Part shown: piece after piece, positions 35,266 through 45,975 of the stretch
Position numbering within the stretch: position 1 is the first letter of the stretch
Layout of the letters: every line of letters starts with the position of its first letter
NCBI GenBank assembly: GCA_015680685.1
Contig: MNCI01004656.1
Span: 2,299,290 to 2,363,289 of the forward strand
DNA: 64,000 bases
Direction of reading: 5' to 3'
DNA from: Gnetum montanum
Lineage: Eukaryota > Streptophyta > Gnetopsida > Gnetales > Gnetaceae
Position numbers and translations under genes: made by a program
Notes under the pieces: generated by a model
Seen by the model: only the letters and a program-made list of their open reading frames with translations
The model's database searches: none
Told to the model about the DNA's origin: nothing

Positions 35266-38054
35266 TCATGTAGTTCCTAGTGGTGGTGGCTCCTTCATAG
35301 GTTCTTTCCCCTTATCTTGTGCTCCAGGTCTTGGGTCTTGATGGTGTTGAAGTATGGCCTAGAGTTTCTCCTCTTCGGTCTGGGGATCTTGTGCTGTCCA
35401 TGCTAATGTTCCAATGTTTGATGGAGTCAACACTTCTCATGGACAGGGTAGTTGCAGAAACATTTGATTTGCCTTAACATACCAGGCCACAAATACCCTT
35501 TGTTCCTCCTCATAGGCTCTGGATTTCTCTCTGTATTCTTGAAAATTTGCAAGCCATCAAGCCAAATCTATTGCGACACCTTTTTGGCCTTGGTAGCTTG
35601 CCTTCACCACCTCAAATTCAGAATTTGCAATCTCTAGTTTTTGCAATATCTTCTTACATTCTGCAAATTCTATTTCATATTTGATGTGGGTGGTAGCTAC
35701 CTATTGCGCAAGCTCTATTCTCGGGTACCCTATTGTTAACATGGCAAGGTTGGCATACCGCAGGTTTGCCAACTCCATGTATTCTGTAAGATCTTGGATC
35801 TGTAAGTCCCAGTTCTTAAGATCTGCCTGGTGGAAAAATGCATATGTGTCCAATATGGCCCACCAGTCAGTGTGTTGAGCACTGATAGTGTTGATGTGGG
35901 CTTTGGCCATATGGATATCCTTCTCAAGGATCTATTTGTACATCCACACCTAGTCCCAGAAGTGCTCCTTTAGCTTTTCATGCCGTTTAGCCTCATTTCG
36001 CCATGTGCTTATTTTGATAGCTGTCTTTTGATAGATTGCACATACCTCCTCCATTGTGAGGGTTCGATTCTCCTTGACTAAACAACTCATGTCTTGGTTG
36101 ACCCGGATGAATTTTTCTCGCAACTGATGGAAATGTTCTTCGAGAACATTCTTTTGCTTCTCCATAGAGGTCAATTGAAGGTTGTCGACAACAAGCTGCT
36201 TGTTTTCCTCTTGTAAGGCTTTGAGTACCTTGATATGTGCATGAGTTTACACCTGTGTTGTAGAGGCATCCCAAACAGCCTTCTATTTTTCTTTTGCCAC
36301 CTTCTTATTCTCTATTAGAAGTTTGGTTAGTTGCTCAGTTTTGAAATTTTCTAGCTGGTCTGTGGGAACAAATTGCAAAGGGTTCCACTATGCTTCTTGT
36401 AGGGCCGTGAGCTTTTCTTGCAATTTTTTCACCTCTGCTTTAGCATGCTCAGCCCTCACCTCTAGTAAGACTAGCTTCCCCTTAGTGGAAATCAGGTATG
36501 ATTGAATTGCTGTAACATCTTGAGGGATGTCAAATAGGGACGTCATTACTTATCATGTTTGTACCAATCAATCAAGCGCATCCTCATGTTTGACAGGAGT
36601 CATTGAGATTCTGGCCAAATTTTGAGCATCCCGTGCTCCCATGAGATCTGCTGATGGTACAATAGGTACATTGAATAATTCTTTAATGTGATCTGCAACC
36701 ACTTCTGTGCCTCCCACTGCATCCTGTGTTGCATGAACACCACCATGGCCCCTTCACCAGTTTCTAATTGCACTTGGAAAGATGCAGCATTTCCTGAGAT
36801 CTGTTGTTACCAAGTACTTTTCCCTACTCCTATATGGATGGACACCTCATCCCTTGCACAATACAAAGAGACCATGGGCTCTATGGCATCGTCAATGACA
36901 CAGAAGAGATTTGCATCATCACGACTTCCCCAGCTGACTATCTCAGCGATGGCCCTGAGATGGCTCATCAACGGTCTATAATTTTGCGATGGCGGTGGTT
37001 GATCCTAGCCTGTGCCAGGCTCTACTTCCTGTTGTTGGCTAGGTCCCATACTTGGAAGTTGGCTGGGTCCTACAAGTTGAGTTGTAGTTGGTCTAGCCAT
37101 CTATTCTTTTTCTTGTTCTGGTCCTAGCATCTCACCAGTGACTTTCCCTGTGGCTGGTGGCTTTAACAGTTCAGCATATGAAGCATTTTGGGATTTTTAA
37201 AGAACATCATTAGTGTATCCTCTGATACCAGCATGTTGGCACAACTTCCTAATAAGACAAGGGAAGGGTTAGGCAAGTTTTCCTATCTTCTGTTCTTCAA
37301 ACCACCTTAGGATCTCCATGAAATATAGATGAGGCAAGTTAGCATTAACCTTTCCCATCAGCATTGCACATCCTCTTGCTGCATATGTTGAAATCCTTTT
37401 AAGGCCCTTTGTGGGGAAGAGGTGATATGTTCCAATTTTGAAATAAATCCTCTCTTCCTTCATCAACTCTCCAAATGTCTTATCCCTGCCATATGCCCTT
37501 TCCAACCAAACTCATCGAACATCAGGGTCTAAACGGGTAGACAACTGAGCAATCTTGGGCCCTATATTCAAAAGGTTTAATACTTCCGAAATGGCCAGCA
37601 TAAAGAAATCAACTATCACACCACAAATGTTAACGGTGGTGCCTTGTTCTCTATTGTGCTAGAATTGGTATGTTTCCCCTAGGTACCAGGCACCGTTTTT
37701 AGAGAGGATAGGACATAAGAGAGACCCTTTGAGGTGGTCCCTAACAGCCTCAGGAGAAAACTCTATGAAAGATTCAAAATTTAATTCCACAATCACTGTA
37801 GTGAATGTGGACCTTTCATGGATAACCTGAACGCAATCCTAGGGCAACGTGAGATGTTGTCCTTGTTCAGGTGCTACAGCAACTCCTCCTTCTACCTACC
37901 TAGACTATATAGTAGAAGGGTCCTCTTGATGAATGCTAAATGATGATTCCTCTTGCTCTGCATGTTTTCTATCAAGGACTTATTCTTTACCTCTCCTAGG
38001 TCGTTTACTTCCACCTTGAGTAGGACCTTCCTATTATCCATGTTTTGGGCCCAT
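35266..38054 (-). pseudogene. Env-position ORF of element C, best-kept copy
   Basis: This frame of about 930 codons runs from the ATG at 38054-38052 to a stop at 35268-35266. The N-terminal part (about 36900-37850) is globular. It includes FESFLEFS-like sequence and the open segment 37269-37505 with MERAYGRDKTFGELMKEERI and KGLKRISTYAARGCAMLMGK. The second part (about 35450-36600) is helical, with LEEHFHQLREKFIRVNQDM, NRTLTMEEVCAIYQ and the ELANLRYANLAMLT phrase shared with A and B. The tail is proline- and lysine-rich (KEPMKEPPPLG). Several stops, two right after the sixth codon, break it. No signal peptide or membrane helix is visible, so it is not a typical Env. Function unknown. Confidence 0.7.
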
Positions 38055-38068
38055 CTGCAATGACACAG
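38052..38068 (-). promoter_or_regulatory. 3' splice site-like sequence at the env-position start
   Basis: On the minus strand the start codon is preceded directly by CCTGTGTCATTGCAG. The counterpart in B is TTGTGATTGTAG directly before its ATG (31460). In A the same place reads TTGTGATCACAA, where the AG is lost. A conserved AG abutting the start would allow a spliced leader, but this is inference. Confidence 0.35.
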
Positions 38069-38533
38069 GGCCAAGCATTAGCAAGGTTGTTTTTGAAGTT
38101 AAGTTATACCTTACTACTTTTCTTAATTAATTAATTTATTTCATCTTTTTGTGATGTTTCCCGAAAGATTATAATAGTGGGTCCTTTATTACTTAGGTGG
38201 TTTCCAATTTTAGTTTCCCGATGTACCTAAAGGGGTGAAATTATTTTCGGCACAATTATCCTTAATACTATAACTAATTACCCTTGATAATGTCCTTTGG
38301 GCGATGATAAATTCCAAAACATTTATGCACTATTCGGCGTGTGTTTCTCCCCCACGACTAAGTTGAACACTCTGGGTTCAAGTAGGTTTAGATGGAATAT
38401 AAATCAGAGTACTAACAAGCGAGATATAGGTAGAAGAGCAAGGGTCGCACAATCACAAGTTGTAGAGAAAAATTTGAAAAATTCCCCCACATGAATGGTG
38501 GAAAATGATGTTAAGTATTGTGGGGGCAATCAC

Positions 38534-38592
38534 TTATTTATAGTTGGACGAGACGCGATATTGCATACGATACATCGTGTACACGATATCGC
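38534..38592 (-). promoter_or_regulatory. Internal promoter-like module of element C
   Basis: The minus-strand TATAAATAA (38534-38542) is accompanied by GACGCGATATTGCATACG and CGTGTACACGATATCGCAGC (38552-38594). The element's own LTR has the same TATA box and the same CGATATCG palindromes at 35012-35065 and 42807-42860. The env-position ATG lies about 480 bp downstream in the minus sense. Confidence 0.65.
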
Positions 38593-38599
38593 AGCCTAT

Positions 38600-39960
38600 T
38601 GATGTTTAGGCTAAGGAAAAAATACCAAATTTTGAAGGTTTTTCTGGAATAATAATAATAAAGGAAATGGAAATTAAGGACATGTGGGCATGTGTTAATG
38701 GGTCTAGGGTAATTTAGGTAGTTTTGAAGGCACAAATAATGATATGTGGGTGGAATTGAGCAATAAGGCCTCTGGTGGTAAGTGAGAGAAAAAGGCCATG
38801 TAATGGTGCATAGGAATGATGGAATTCAGAGGGATAGTAGTAGGGAAAGAATATCATGGAAAATATGCTGAGGTTAAGAAATGGTGTGTGTGAGCTATGT
38901 CATGAGTGAAAATTACAAAAGATTACACAAGTGGGTCCTCCCCAAAGTAGGTTCCAACCTTTAATTCCCTTGTGTAACCACACTTAAAAGTGTCCGTGGG
39001 CACTAGAAGGGTTGAATGTAATTCACACTGATTCCACAAAACACACATATGTAAATATCATCAAAATGAGGTAGGAATTCTATGCTACATGAGACACAAG
39101 TAACAATTACATGAACAACGAGATGAGACAGGGTATAGAAGGGATCGTAGAGATTGGGACATGAGGTAACCAACCCAGGGCACAATGAATCCTACATGAA
39201 AATCATGATTAACATGTCATTAACCCATCATTCCAAGGTTAGGACCAAGTCCATTCCTCTGATCAGTGACACCACATTGTTTCATCTCATGATGAGCAAC
39301 TATGAGAGTATCATAACAACAAGGCATATGATCACTTGGTGTTTTGTTCAATGGAGGAGTGATTTTTGTTTTGTGGCACTTTTCTTTTCATTTTCTTTTT
39401 TTTTCTCTCTTTTTTTTGACTACTAAATCCAGAGAAGCCGCCAACCTTCAGGCATGGGTTCATGTCTTTCCAATGGGATCCCCTAGAATAGCATTGGATT
39501 TTTGAGTGCCTTTTGATCACTCTTACTCCCATTTTTCATTAGATCTACAAAGATCTTAGTACAACCACACTGCATGATAACTCCCACAGACGTCACCAAA
39601 AAGAATTCGCAAGTCCCCTTGATGTCACATCCTAATCATTCCCTCTTGGTCCATCCTTATTCATTCTAGTTATAATGAACACAAAATTAATCTTAAGTTT
39701 TAAGAATGTCAAAAATATCACTGTGCCCTTGAACAGAACCTCTTATTTGTAGAATGGATGAGTGGGTGTAATGGGTTCACTATCCAAATAATTGATCACT
39801 CGAGACTTGATAACATAGAACACACCTCAACCAATGATCCACATGAGTGTTTTATTCATAGATGAGATTACTTACAAAAAGACAAAAAAATAAAATAAGA
39901 AATTTGAAAAATGAAAAACTGGAAAGCAAAAAGTTGTAAAATTAAAGAAAATGAAAAGTA
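38600..39960. other. Conserved non-coding block of element C
   Basis: Landmarks shared with A, B and D include CAAGTGGGTCCTCCCCAAAG (38929), the phrase GCCAACCTTCAGGCATGGG (39440) and CACACTGCATGATAAC near 39567. It has T-rich runs at 39380-39420. It is more diverged than in A or B. Confidence 0.55.
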
Positions 39961-39970
39961 GTTATTAATC

Positions 39971-41947
39971 CTACTTTTTATTAGAATGGGGGGTATCCCC
40001 CATAACTAAACATTTTAGCATGGCAAGGATTAATAGTTGAAAGATGAAGATCCTTACATGTTGGAAATATTGGAACTTGGTCATACTTACCCCATTGGGG
40101 TTCACACACTTGATTATAGTAAACATAGTAGGGCAATTTATAAGATGTGATTCCCAAATAAAGAGTTGACCCACTATGATACTTGGGATTATAAGATGGT
40201 ATGCAAGGATCAGAATGTCACTCTCCATGGCTATATTCATTAGGCCGTATGGTTTTTGGAGTGCTAATTGGTGGCCTTGATGAAGTAACACAAGGCATTG
40301 GGTTTGAAGAGAGGGGTGCGCCATAGTGTTTAACTTGTACTAAGTTGGAGGATGCAATGGCCTTGGAATTGTGTTGTCCCTTCCTATGATCATTTCTAAA
40401 GAAGGGACACCTTTGATGTTGCTGAGGTCTCTCACTACTATTGGCAATAGTAGCACAAGTAACATTTGGCGGTTGTTGCTATGGTGTAGACATCTTAGGA
40501 ATAGTTGGTGGCGATGTAGAAGGAGGGAAAGGATGAGAATGTTGAAAATTAGGAGAAGTATGTGGTACATAAGGTGATGGTTGTGTTGAGGACATGGGCT
40601 GATAGTATTGAGGAGAATGGTAATTTGGTGAGATGGAGCATGTTGGCCCAATTGGGGAAACAGGATGTTGAACTAGATAAACATTTGGATTCAGATGGTA
40701 TGAAGGATGTCTCCAATTTAGGGATGGCTTCCCCCATGACTAGGATTGTTGCCACTATGATCGAACACAGTATCTCTGTAAGAACTATGAGTGTAACGTG
40801 TTTTCCCAATGCTCATATAAATGTAACAAGATTGGGCATTGGCTCTTGGGGTGATCATATAGGTAGATGTTGAATTCATACGTATGATTGGCAGTTGAGC
40901 TCTTATTTTCCTCATCCCTTCTTTCCGAATGTCTAATGATATTTTCTCCTACTTCTTGGGTTGTCAAAACTCTATCTCCATTGATAAATTCTCCACACTT
41001 TTTATGTGTCCATTCCAACATCTTATTAATCTTTGCCTCAGCTTCCTCTAATGATTGTGGTACTGGAAAATATGGTTTTTCCTCCTTGAGATTGGTTGAC
41101 TTCTCCTTTTTGTGATTATGGAACTTTGTTAAGTTGAGATTTTGATCTTGTTGATGTTTTTCAACACTGTCCCATCTAGCCATTTCTCCTTATTCTTTTG
41201 CTACCTGCTTAATCAACTCTTGGACTTGATGGGTTCGTAGTTTGTATAGTTGACCTTGGGCATACATTCCTAAGGTCTCTCTTGTTTCATCATGAAGCCC
41301 ATCAATGATATGGTACATTAGCCTTTCTTCGGAGAACTCATGGCTTGGACAGTTGTTTAATAGTGCATAATATCTTTCTAAGGCCATGTCCAAGGGTTCA
41401 TGTTGTGGCTTTTTCCACTCTTGGATTTGTTTCCTCAAGGCTAACACTCTTGCATAGGTTTGATATCTTTCGTTAAAGAGTTCTACCATTGTTGGAAAAT
41501 GTCATATTGAATTTGGTTTTAACAATCTATACCATAATTTTTCTTGGCTAACGAGTGTCATAGAAAATAGCTTAAGTTTTTGCCAATGTTATCAATGTTG
41601 TTCCATGTGTAGGCATCGTAGAAGGCTTGTAAATGTTGATTCGGATCTCCTAAGAAGTTGGGAAAGTTGTTTAAATCGATCCTAGGTAGACAACCCTCTT
41701 TAAGATTCCTATGGGAGATTCGAACAACCTATTGTATTTTCGTTAAGCTTGTAGTGGCTAGTAGGGGTTCATCATCATTGGGTAAGTTATGCTTTCATGC
41801 ATGGGGATGACATTACTTTCATTTATGTTTATAAGAAACGCCCACCTTAGGTTGTGTACTCCAATCTTCACTATCATATAATTCATTGGTTCTCCAATGA
41901 ATTTCCTCACTAGGTATGGCATTATCATAGTCTTGTAGGAGAGTCAT
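39971..41947 (-). pseudogene. Gag of element C
   Basis: The start is probably the ATG at 41947-41945 (MTLLQDYDNAIPSEEIHW). The capsid-like retrotransposon-gag segment is open at 41190-41489, with ELFNERYQTYARVLALRKQ, PLDMALERYYALLNNCP and ERLMYHIIDGLHDETRETLG. It is followed at 40785-41183 by a charged region and a decayed zinc knuckle (YDHPKSQCP). The C-terminal part (39971-40651) is rich in Pro, Ser and His. Gag would build the particle. No protease follows: the frame runs directly into the non-coding block, unlike D. Confidence 0.75.
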
Positions 41948-42069
41948 GGTTTTGCAATTGTATGTGAATTTATATGTGACTTTTTATAATTATTTCTTTC
42001 TAAATATATATCATTAATTCCTATACAGCGACCTTGTATGATATAACTAATCTAGATAACTAACACCAT

Positions 42070-42086
42070 CCCCGGCAACGGTGCCA
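42070..42086 (-). other. Primer-binding site of element C (tRNA-Asp type)
   Basis: CCCCGGCAACGGTGCCA reads TGGCACCGTTGCCGGGG on the minus strand. It differs by one base from the site complementary to plant tRNA-Asp used by Athila and Tat elements. It lies one base from the LTR. Confidence 0.85.
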
Positions 42087-42087
42087 A

Positions 42088-42879
42088 TGATGAGTGGTGA
42101 GGTACCCCTACACTCAATCATTTGAATACGATCGTTTCACGCATGATCCGGTTGAACTCCGTAGACAGACTAGTTGTGGTATCTAGACGGTTATCCTTAG
42201 GTTGCAGTTCACTGTCTTCCCATCTGGACTAGTATTAACTTTTTCATGTATGGTTTAGCCTAGAATGAGGTGTATGATGTGTTCCTATGCTAATTCTACT
42301 CCTAGGTATGATGGTAAATAAGATTAACTAGACTAAGAGAGAAAGGGTGAGAGAGAATCTAAGCTAGCCTAAGTGTGATGAGCATCTATTCCTTAATCAT
42401 CTGTATACATCTTGGACTTCGTGCATGACTACCACTGGGATTACCAAGCACAGATCCTAGGTATGCTATTGGGTTACCAAGTAGTCACACATAAATACTC
42501 TTGATCAAGTCATACTCATTCCACGTTTAACAAGAGTTTAGGGTAAGAAGATATTAACTAAGAAACTAGTAAATAAAAATTAATTAAATAATTAAGCTAA
42601 GTGAATGCTAAAATGATGAAGTAATCTCGATCTTTATTTCTGGTCATGTGCATGTCCAAGTATGTCACACTCGAATAAGGATGTCATACAATTACAATCA
42701 CCACACTACGGTCATACACTGGGAGAGAAGGGCTAATAGAAGAACTACATAAAACTTAGCACTTAAACTAAGAACTAAAAAACTACTTATCGGAACTGTC
42801 TACCTCTTATTTATAGATGAGGAGATAGGCTGCGATATCGCATACGCGATATCACGATTAACTAAATGGTGACTCATCA
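42088..42879 (-). repeat. Element C right LTR (5' LTR)
   Basis: It is 792 bp, TGATGAGTGG to ACTCATCA. The minus-strand TATA box is at 42807-42815, only about 65 bp from the LTR end. That very short U3 contains GCGATATCGCATACGCGATATC. Confidence 0.9.
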
Positions 42880-42884
42880 ATAAG

Positions 42885-43560
42885 CTTACAAAAAGTAGCA
42901 CCTGTAAAATGGGTTTCATTGTCAGAAATCAATGCATGTGGCATCCAAAACCTATTTATAACATTTTGTTATACAAACCACGTAGTAGTACATGATGTAC
43001 AGTCGATGATGGCTACTACTTCTACCCATTTTGTGTAGTAATAAAAAATGATGATTATATCTGCCTTTTCATTTAACATGGGTATGATACAACCAATGAA
43101 GTTAATGCTCCACATGTCAAAGGGTTCTAGTGATTAGATCCACTATTAAGATCCCTCCATTTGTGCAATCATCCCACCATCTCATTGACAACGTGAGTGG
43201 ACAAATTGGTGGGCATCCCTAAAGATAGTTGGCCACTAATACCTTGCCATTAAGATCTTAATGGTCATTCATCTCCCAACATAGTGGCTTACAAAAAGAC
43301 CCTCATGAGCATCATGGAGGATGTGAAATTGATCAACATCAAGTACACACCAACAAAATAGGCTATCAACACACACCTTATAAAGGTGTCCGTTGATTTC
43401 CATGAAGCATTTGGCCTGATGAAGAAACTATTGTTTCTTCCTATAGTTCAAATCTTGTTGCATCTCTTGGATGAGAAGATAACTGAGGATGTCATCATAT
43501 TATTTTGGTTCATTGGGAACTTGTTCATTTATTTCTCTTGTAAAGAGAACTTTACCAAGA
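42885..43560 (-). pseudogene. Integrase of element B, N-terminal part
   Basis: It continues the frame broken by C. PHALISDNETHF just right of the junction holds the second core Asp. Farther right comes the zinc-binding region around 43150-43330. Decay includes several stops. Confidence 0.7.
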
Positions 43561-44000
43561 AATTGGTCAGAGAGCAAGCTCTCCTCCTCTTTGTTATCCC
43601 ATCATAAACAAGACAAGTGGTTATTGACCACATTCTCATTTCCCTTTCGATCTACCATTGTAAGATCAAATTCTTGTAATCACCAACCACCATATGATAC
43701 GAGGGCTCACCATTAGCTTATTCATAAAGAAGTGAATGACACTGTGGTTAGTGTGCACAAATAGTTTGTATCCAAGAACATAGTACTTGAACTTCTCTAG
43801 AGCATACACCACTACCATTAGTTCTTTCTCCATTTTTTTGTAATTCAACTGTGCACCCACAATGCTTCAACTTATGTAGTGAATGTAATATGGAAACTTC
43901 TTGTTATCGAACTGCATAAGCATGGCTTCCAAGGCATAATTTGATGCATCTATCATTATATCAATTGGTCTGGACTAGCCATGTGCTTGTAAAATTAGAG
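43561..44000 (-). pseudogene. RNase H region of element B
   Basis: The frame at 43666-43860 reads QLNYKKMEKELMVVVYALEK and then FKYYVLGYKLFVHTNHS, the standard RNase H start of Ty3/gypsy pol (NYTTTEKELLAVVFALEKF-like). The HTNH stretch holds the usual Asp position as Asn. This copy is decayed. Confidence 0.75.
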
Positions 44001-44669
44001 TTTCTAGGAGCATTTACTTAAGGCTTTGGAATGAATTTTTGAATTCCTTGGTCTAGATGAATATTTTATCTTTCTTTGTTAGCTTAACCAATGATTTTGT
44101 GACCTTAGATAAATTCTTTATGAATCACCAATAGTAGCTAGTGTGTCCAAGGAATGACCAAACACTTTAACAATTTCTGGTTGGCAAGTTATTCCTTGGA
44201 TGATCCTTATCTTTTCAAGGTTCCCCTCAATCCCTACCTAAGAAATTCTATGCCCTAGTACAATGCCCTCCTAGATCATTAGATGGCTCTTCTGCCAATT
44301 TAGCCAAAGATTCATCTCCATACACTTTTTAAGCACTTACTCAAGGCAATTCAAGGCTTGCTCAAATGTGGTGCCATAGGTGAAGAAGTCACCCATGAAG
44401 ACTTCCACCCTGCAACCAATTTGTTACTAAAATATGCTCAAGACCAAGTGTTGGAATATTATAGAAGCATTGCATAGACCAAAAGGCATCTTTCAATATG
44501 TAAAAATTTTCCACAGAGTTGTGAATGTTGTTTTGGCTTGATCCTCTAGCATGATCTAGATTTGGTTATATCCACTATAACCATTCAGAAAACTATAATA
44601 GCAATGCCAAAATATAGCATCTAACACTTAATCTACAAATGACAATGGAAAGTGATCTTTGAATGTTGT
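44001..44669 (-). pseudogene. Reverse transcriptase of element B, truncated
   Basis: The minus strand carries the C-terminal two thirds of an Athila-like RT. The catalytic box reads FMGD (44385-44399), so the first catalytic Asp is Gly. The frame breaks at 44669 within the CKDHFPLPF-type region, where the E LTR begins. In A the same region continues with VTYKDHFLLPF. The fingers region, protease and gag are absent. Confidence 0.8.
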
Positions 44670-45196
44670 TGTTACATCCCCATTCCCAAATGATGTGATT
44701 GCCTAATGAAGGCAGTGTCTTTTCATAACAAGTGCTATTGTTATCTTAACAAGACCCATAAAGGGTAGTTGTGATTAAGACCTAAAAGGGCATGTATTAA
44801 TAGTGGACATGCCTCTTGAGGAACCTTTGGGGGTTTGAACTAAGGCATTTATACCTAAGGTTAGAGGTCGTGCCAGCATGGAAATGGCAGAGCCAGTATA
44901 GGCAAGTCATGGGGTAGCGGAGTTGTTATAGGCAAGTCACAGGAAGTTAGGTGAAGTAGGACAGGAAGGGGACTAGCCCACCCTTCTGGTTAGGTTATAG
45001 GCCTAATCATGGTGGTAGTGTTGGATTGCCTTTAAGGGATAGATGCCAAAGGAAGAAAACCCTAAGGAAAAACTCTTAGAGCATGATCTGGATACAATTT
45101 TCCATATCAATAAAGCATTCTTTTATTTTCTTTTCTACATTTTTTCTATCATTTCCTTTATACATAATGCTCAATATAACTTATATTTCACATTGG
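44670..45196 (+). repeat. Element E 5' LTR, first part
   Basis: It aligns with 56489-57014 over its length, for example CATAACAAGTGCTATTGTTA near 44715 and ATGCCAAAGGAAGAAAACCC at 45043. The LTR stops at ATTGG where D inserted and continues at 52191. Together the parts are about the same length as the 604-bp 3' LTR. Confidence 0.85.
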
Positions 45197-45975
45197 TGAT
45201 GAGTGGTGAGGTACCCCTACACTCAACCATACGAATACGAGCGTAGCACGTGCGATCCTGTCGAACTCCATAGACTAAGTGCCTACATGCCTCATGGAAC
45301 ATTTAAGGTTAATTATTCGTTGTCTTTCGAGACTTACTTGTAGTTGTCATGGTTGTATGGTTAAGTAAGTCTGAGGTATATGATTTTTATGTATTTTTGG
45401 TTTTATCTCCTATGCTTAGAGGTGAAGGTTTGAAGAGACTAATTAACTAACTTTAACTAACTAACTAAGTCTTAATTAACCTAGCATCAGCATCCGTTCC
45501 CACTTACCATTCACACCCTGAACCAATGCAACCTTGGTTACCAAATGCTAGTCATTGCTGGGATCATCAAGCATAACGCACGTGCTCAAAGTGGTCGTAC
45601 TGAGGCACTTAATTAGGAGAGAAGGATTGAGAAAGATTTAATTACTAATAAAGAGATTAAATGGTAAACAGTAAATAACAATAAATAAAGTCCTATTTAG
45701 CCTATTCCATGCACTACAAGGTTTATCCAAGAAGTTCGTCTTTATTTCTGTATACAAACATGTGTTCAAGTACAATATTTGCTCGAATAAAGATCCATTC
45801 ACTTTGGAGTTCCTACTTTGGGTACATGGAAAATATTATATCTCTGGAGGGATCAAACTGCCAGATTTTCTCTATGGTCTAAGCCTAGGATGAGAAATAA
45901 AAAAGAGCCGCCTCTTATATATAGAACTAGCGGCAGACCACGATATCACGGACCATGCGATATCGCATCTCATCA
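45197..45975 (-). repeat. Element D left LTR (3' LTR)
   Basis: It runs from TGATGAGTGGTGAGG to CGCATCTCATCA and is followed by TACCCCCATAAC (minus-strand purine tract). The TATA box TATATATA is at 45916-45923. To its right are CACGATATCACGG and GCGATATCGC palindromes. Confidence 0.9.

Larger units (their letters stand above)
34166..42884 (-). mobile_element. Element C: Athila-like element without pol, nested in B
   Basis: The LTRs are 34171-35084 and 42088-42879 (TGATGAGTGG..CATCA). They are flanked by a perfect 5-bp duplication ATAAG (34166-34170 and 42880-42884). The right LTR is preceded by an excellent tRNA-Asp-type primer site, and the left is followed by ACCCCCATGACTG, a purine tract on the minus strand. 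The inside carries gag and the env-position ORF but no protease, RT or integrase. It therefore could move only with enzymes from a relative. The integrase frame of B continues on both sides. Confidence 0.9.
27960..44669 (-). mobile_element. Element B: truncated Athila-like gypsy element
   Basis: This minus-strand relative of A has a left LTR (lacking its outer 190 bp or so), env-position ORF, internal promoter-like module, non-coding block, integrase, RNase H and RT. Element C splits the integrase. The RT is cut off at 44669 by the LTR of element E. Protease, gag, primer site and right LTR are missing, and the sequence beyond E does not resume B. Either E arose at a rearranged site or a later deletion removed the rest. 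Confidence 0.8.

Noticed and set aside
36804-37127. 107-codon plus-strand frame in element C
   Set aside because: It lies opposite the env-position ORF, whose homologues in A and B show the minus strand is coding.
40371-40873. Plus-strand open frames of 68-103 codons in the gag region of element C
   Set aside because: They are opposite to the gag frame with its recognisable motifs; shadows.
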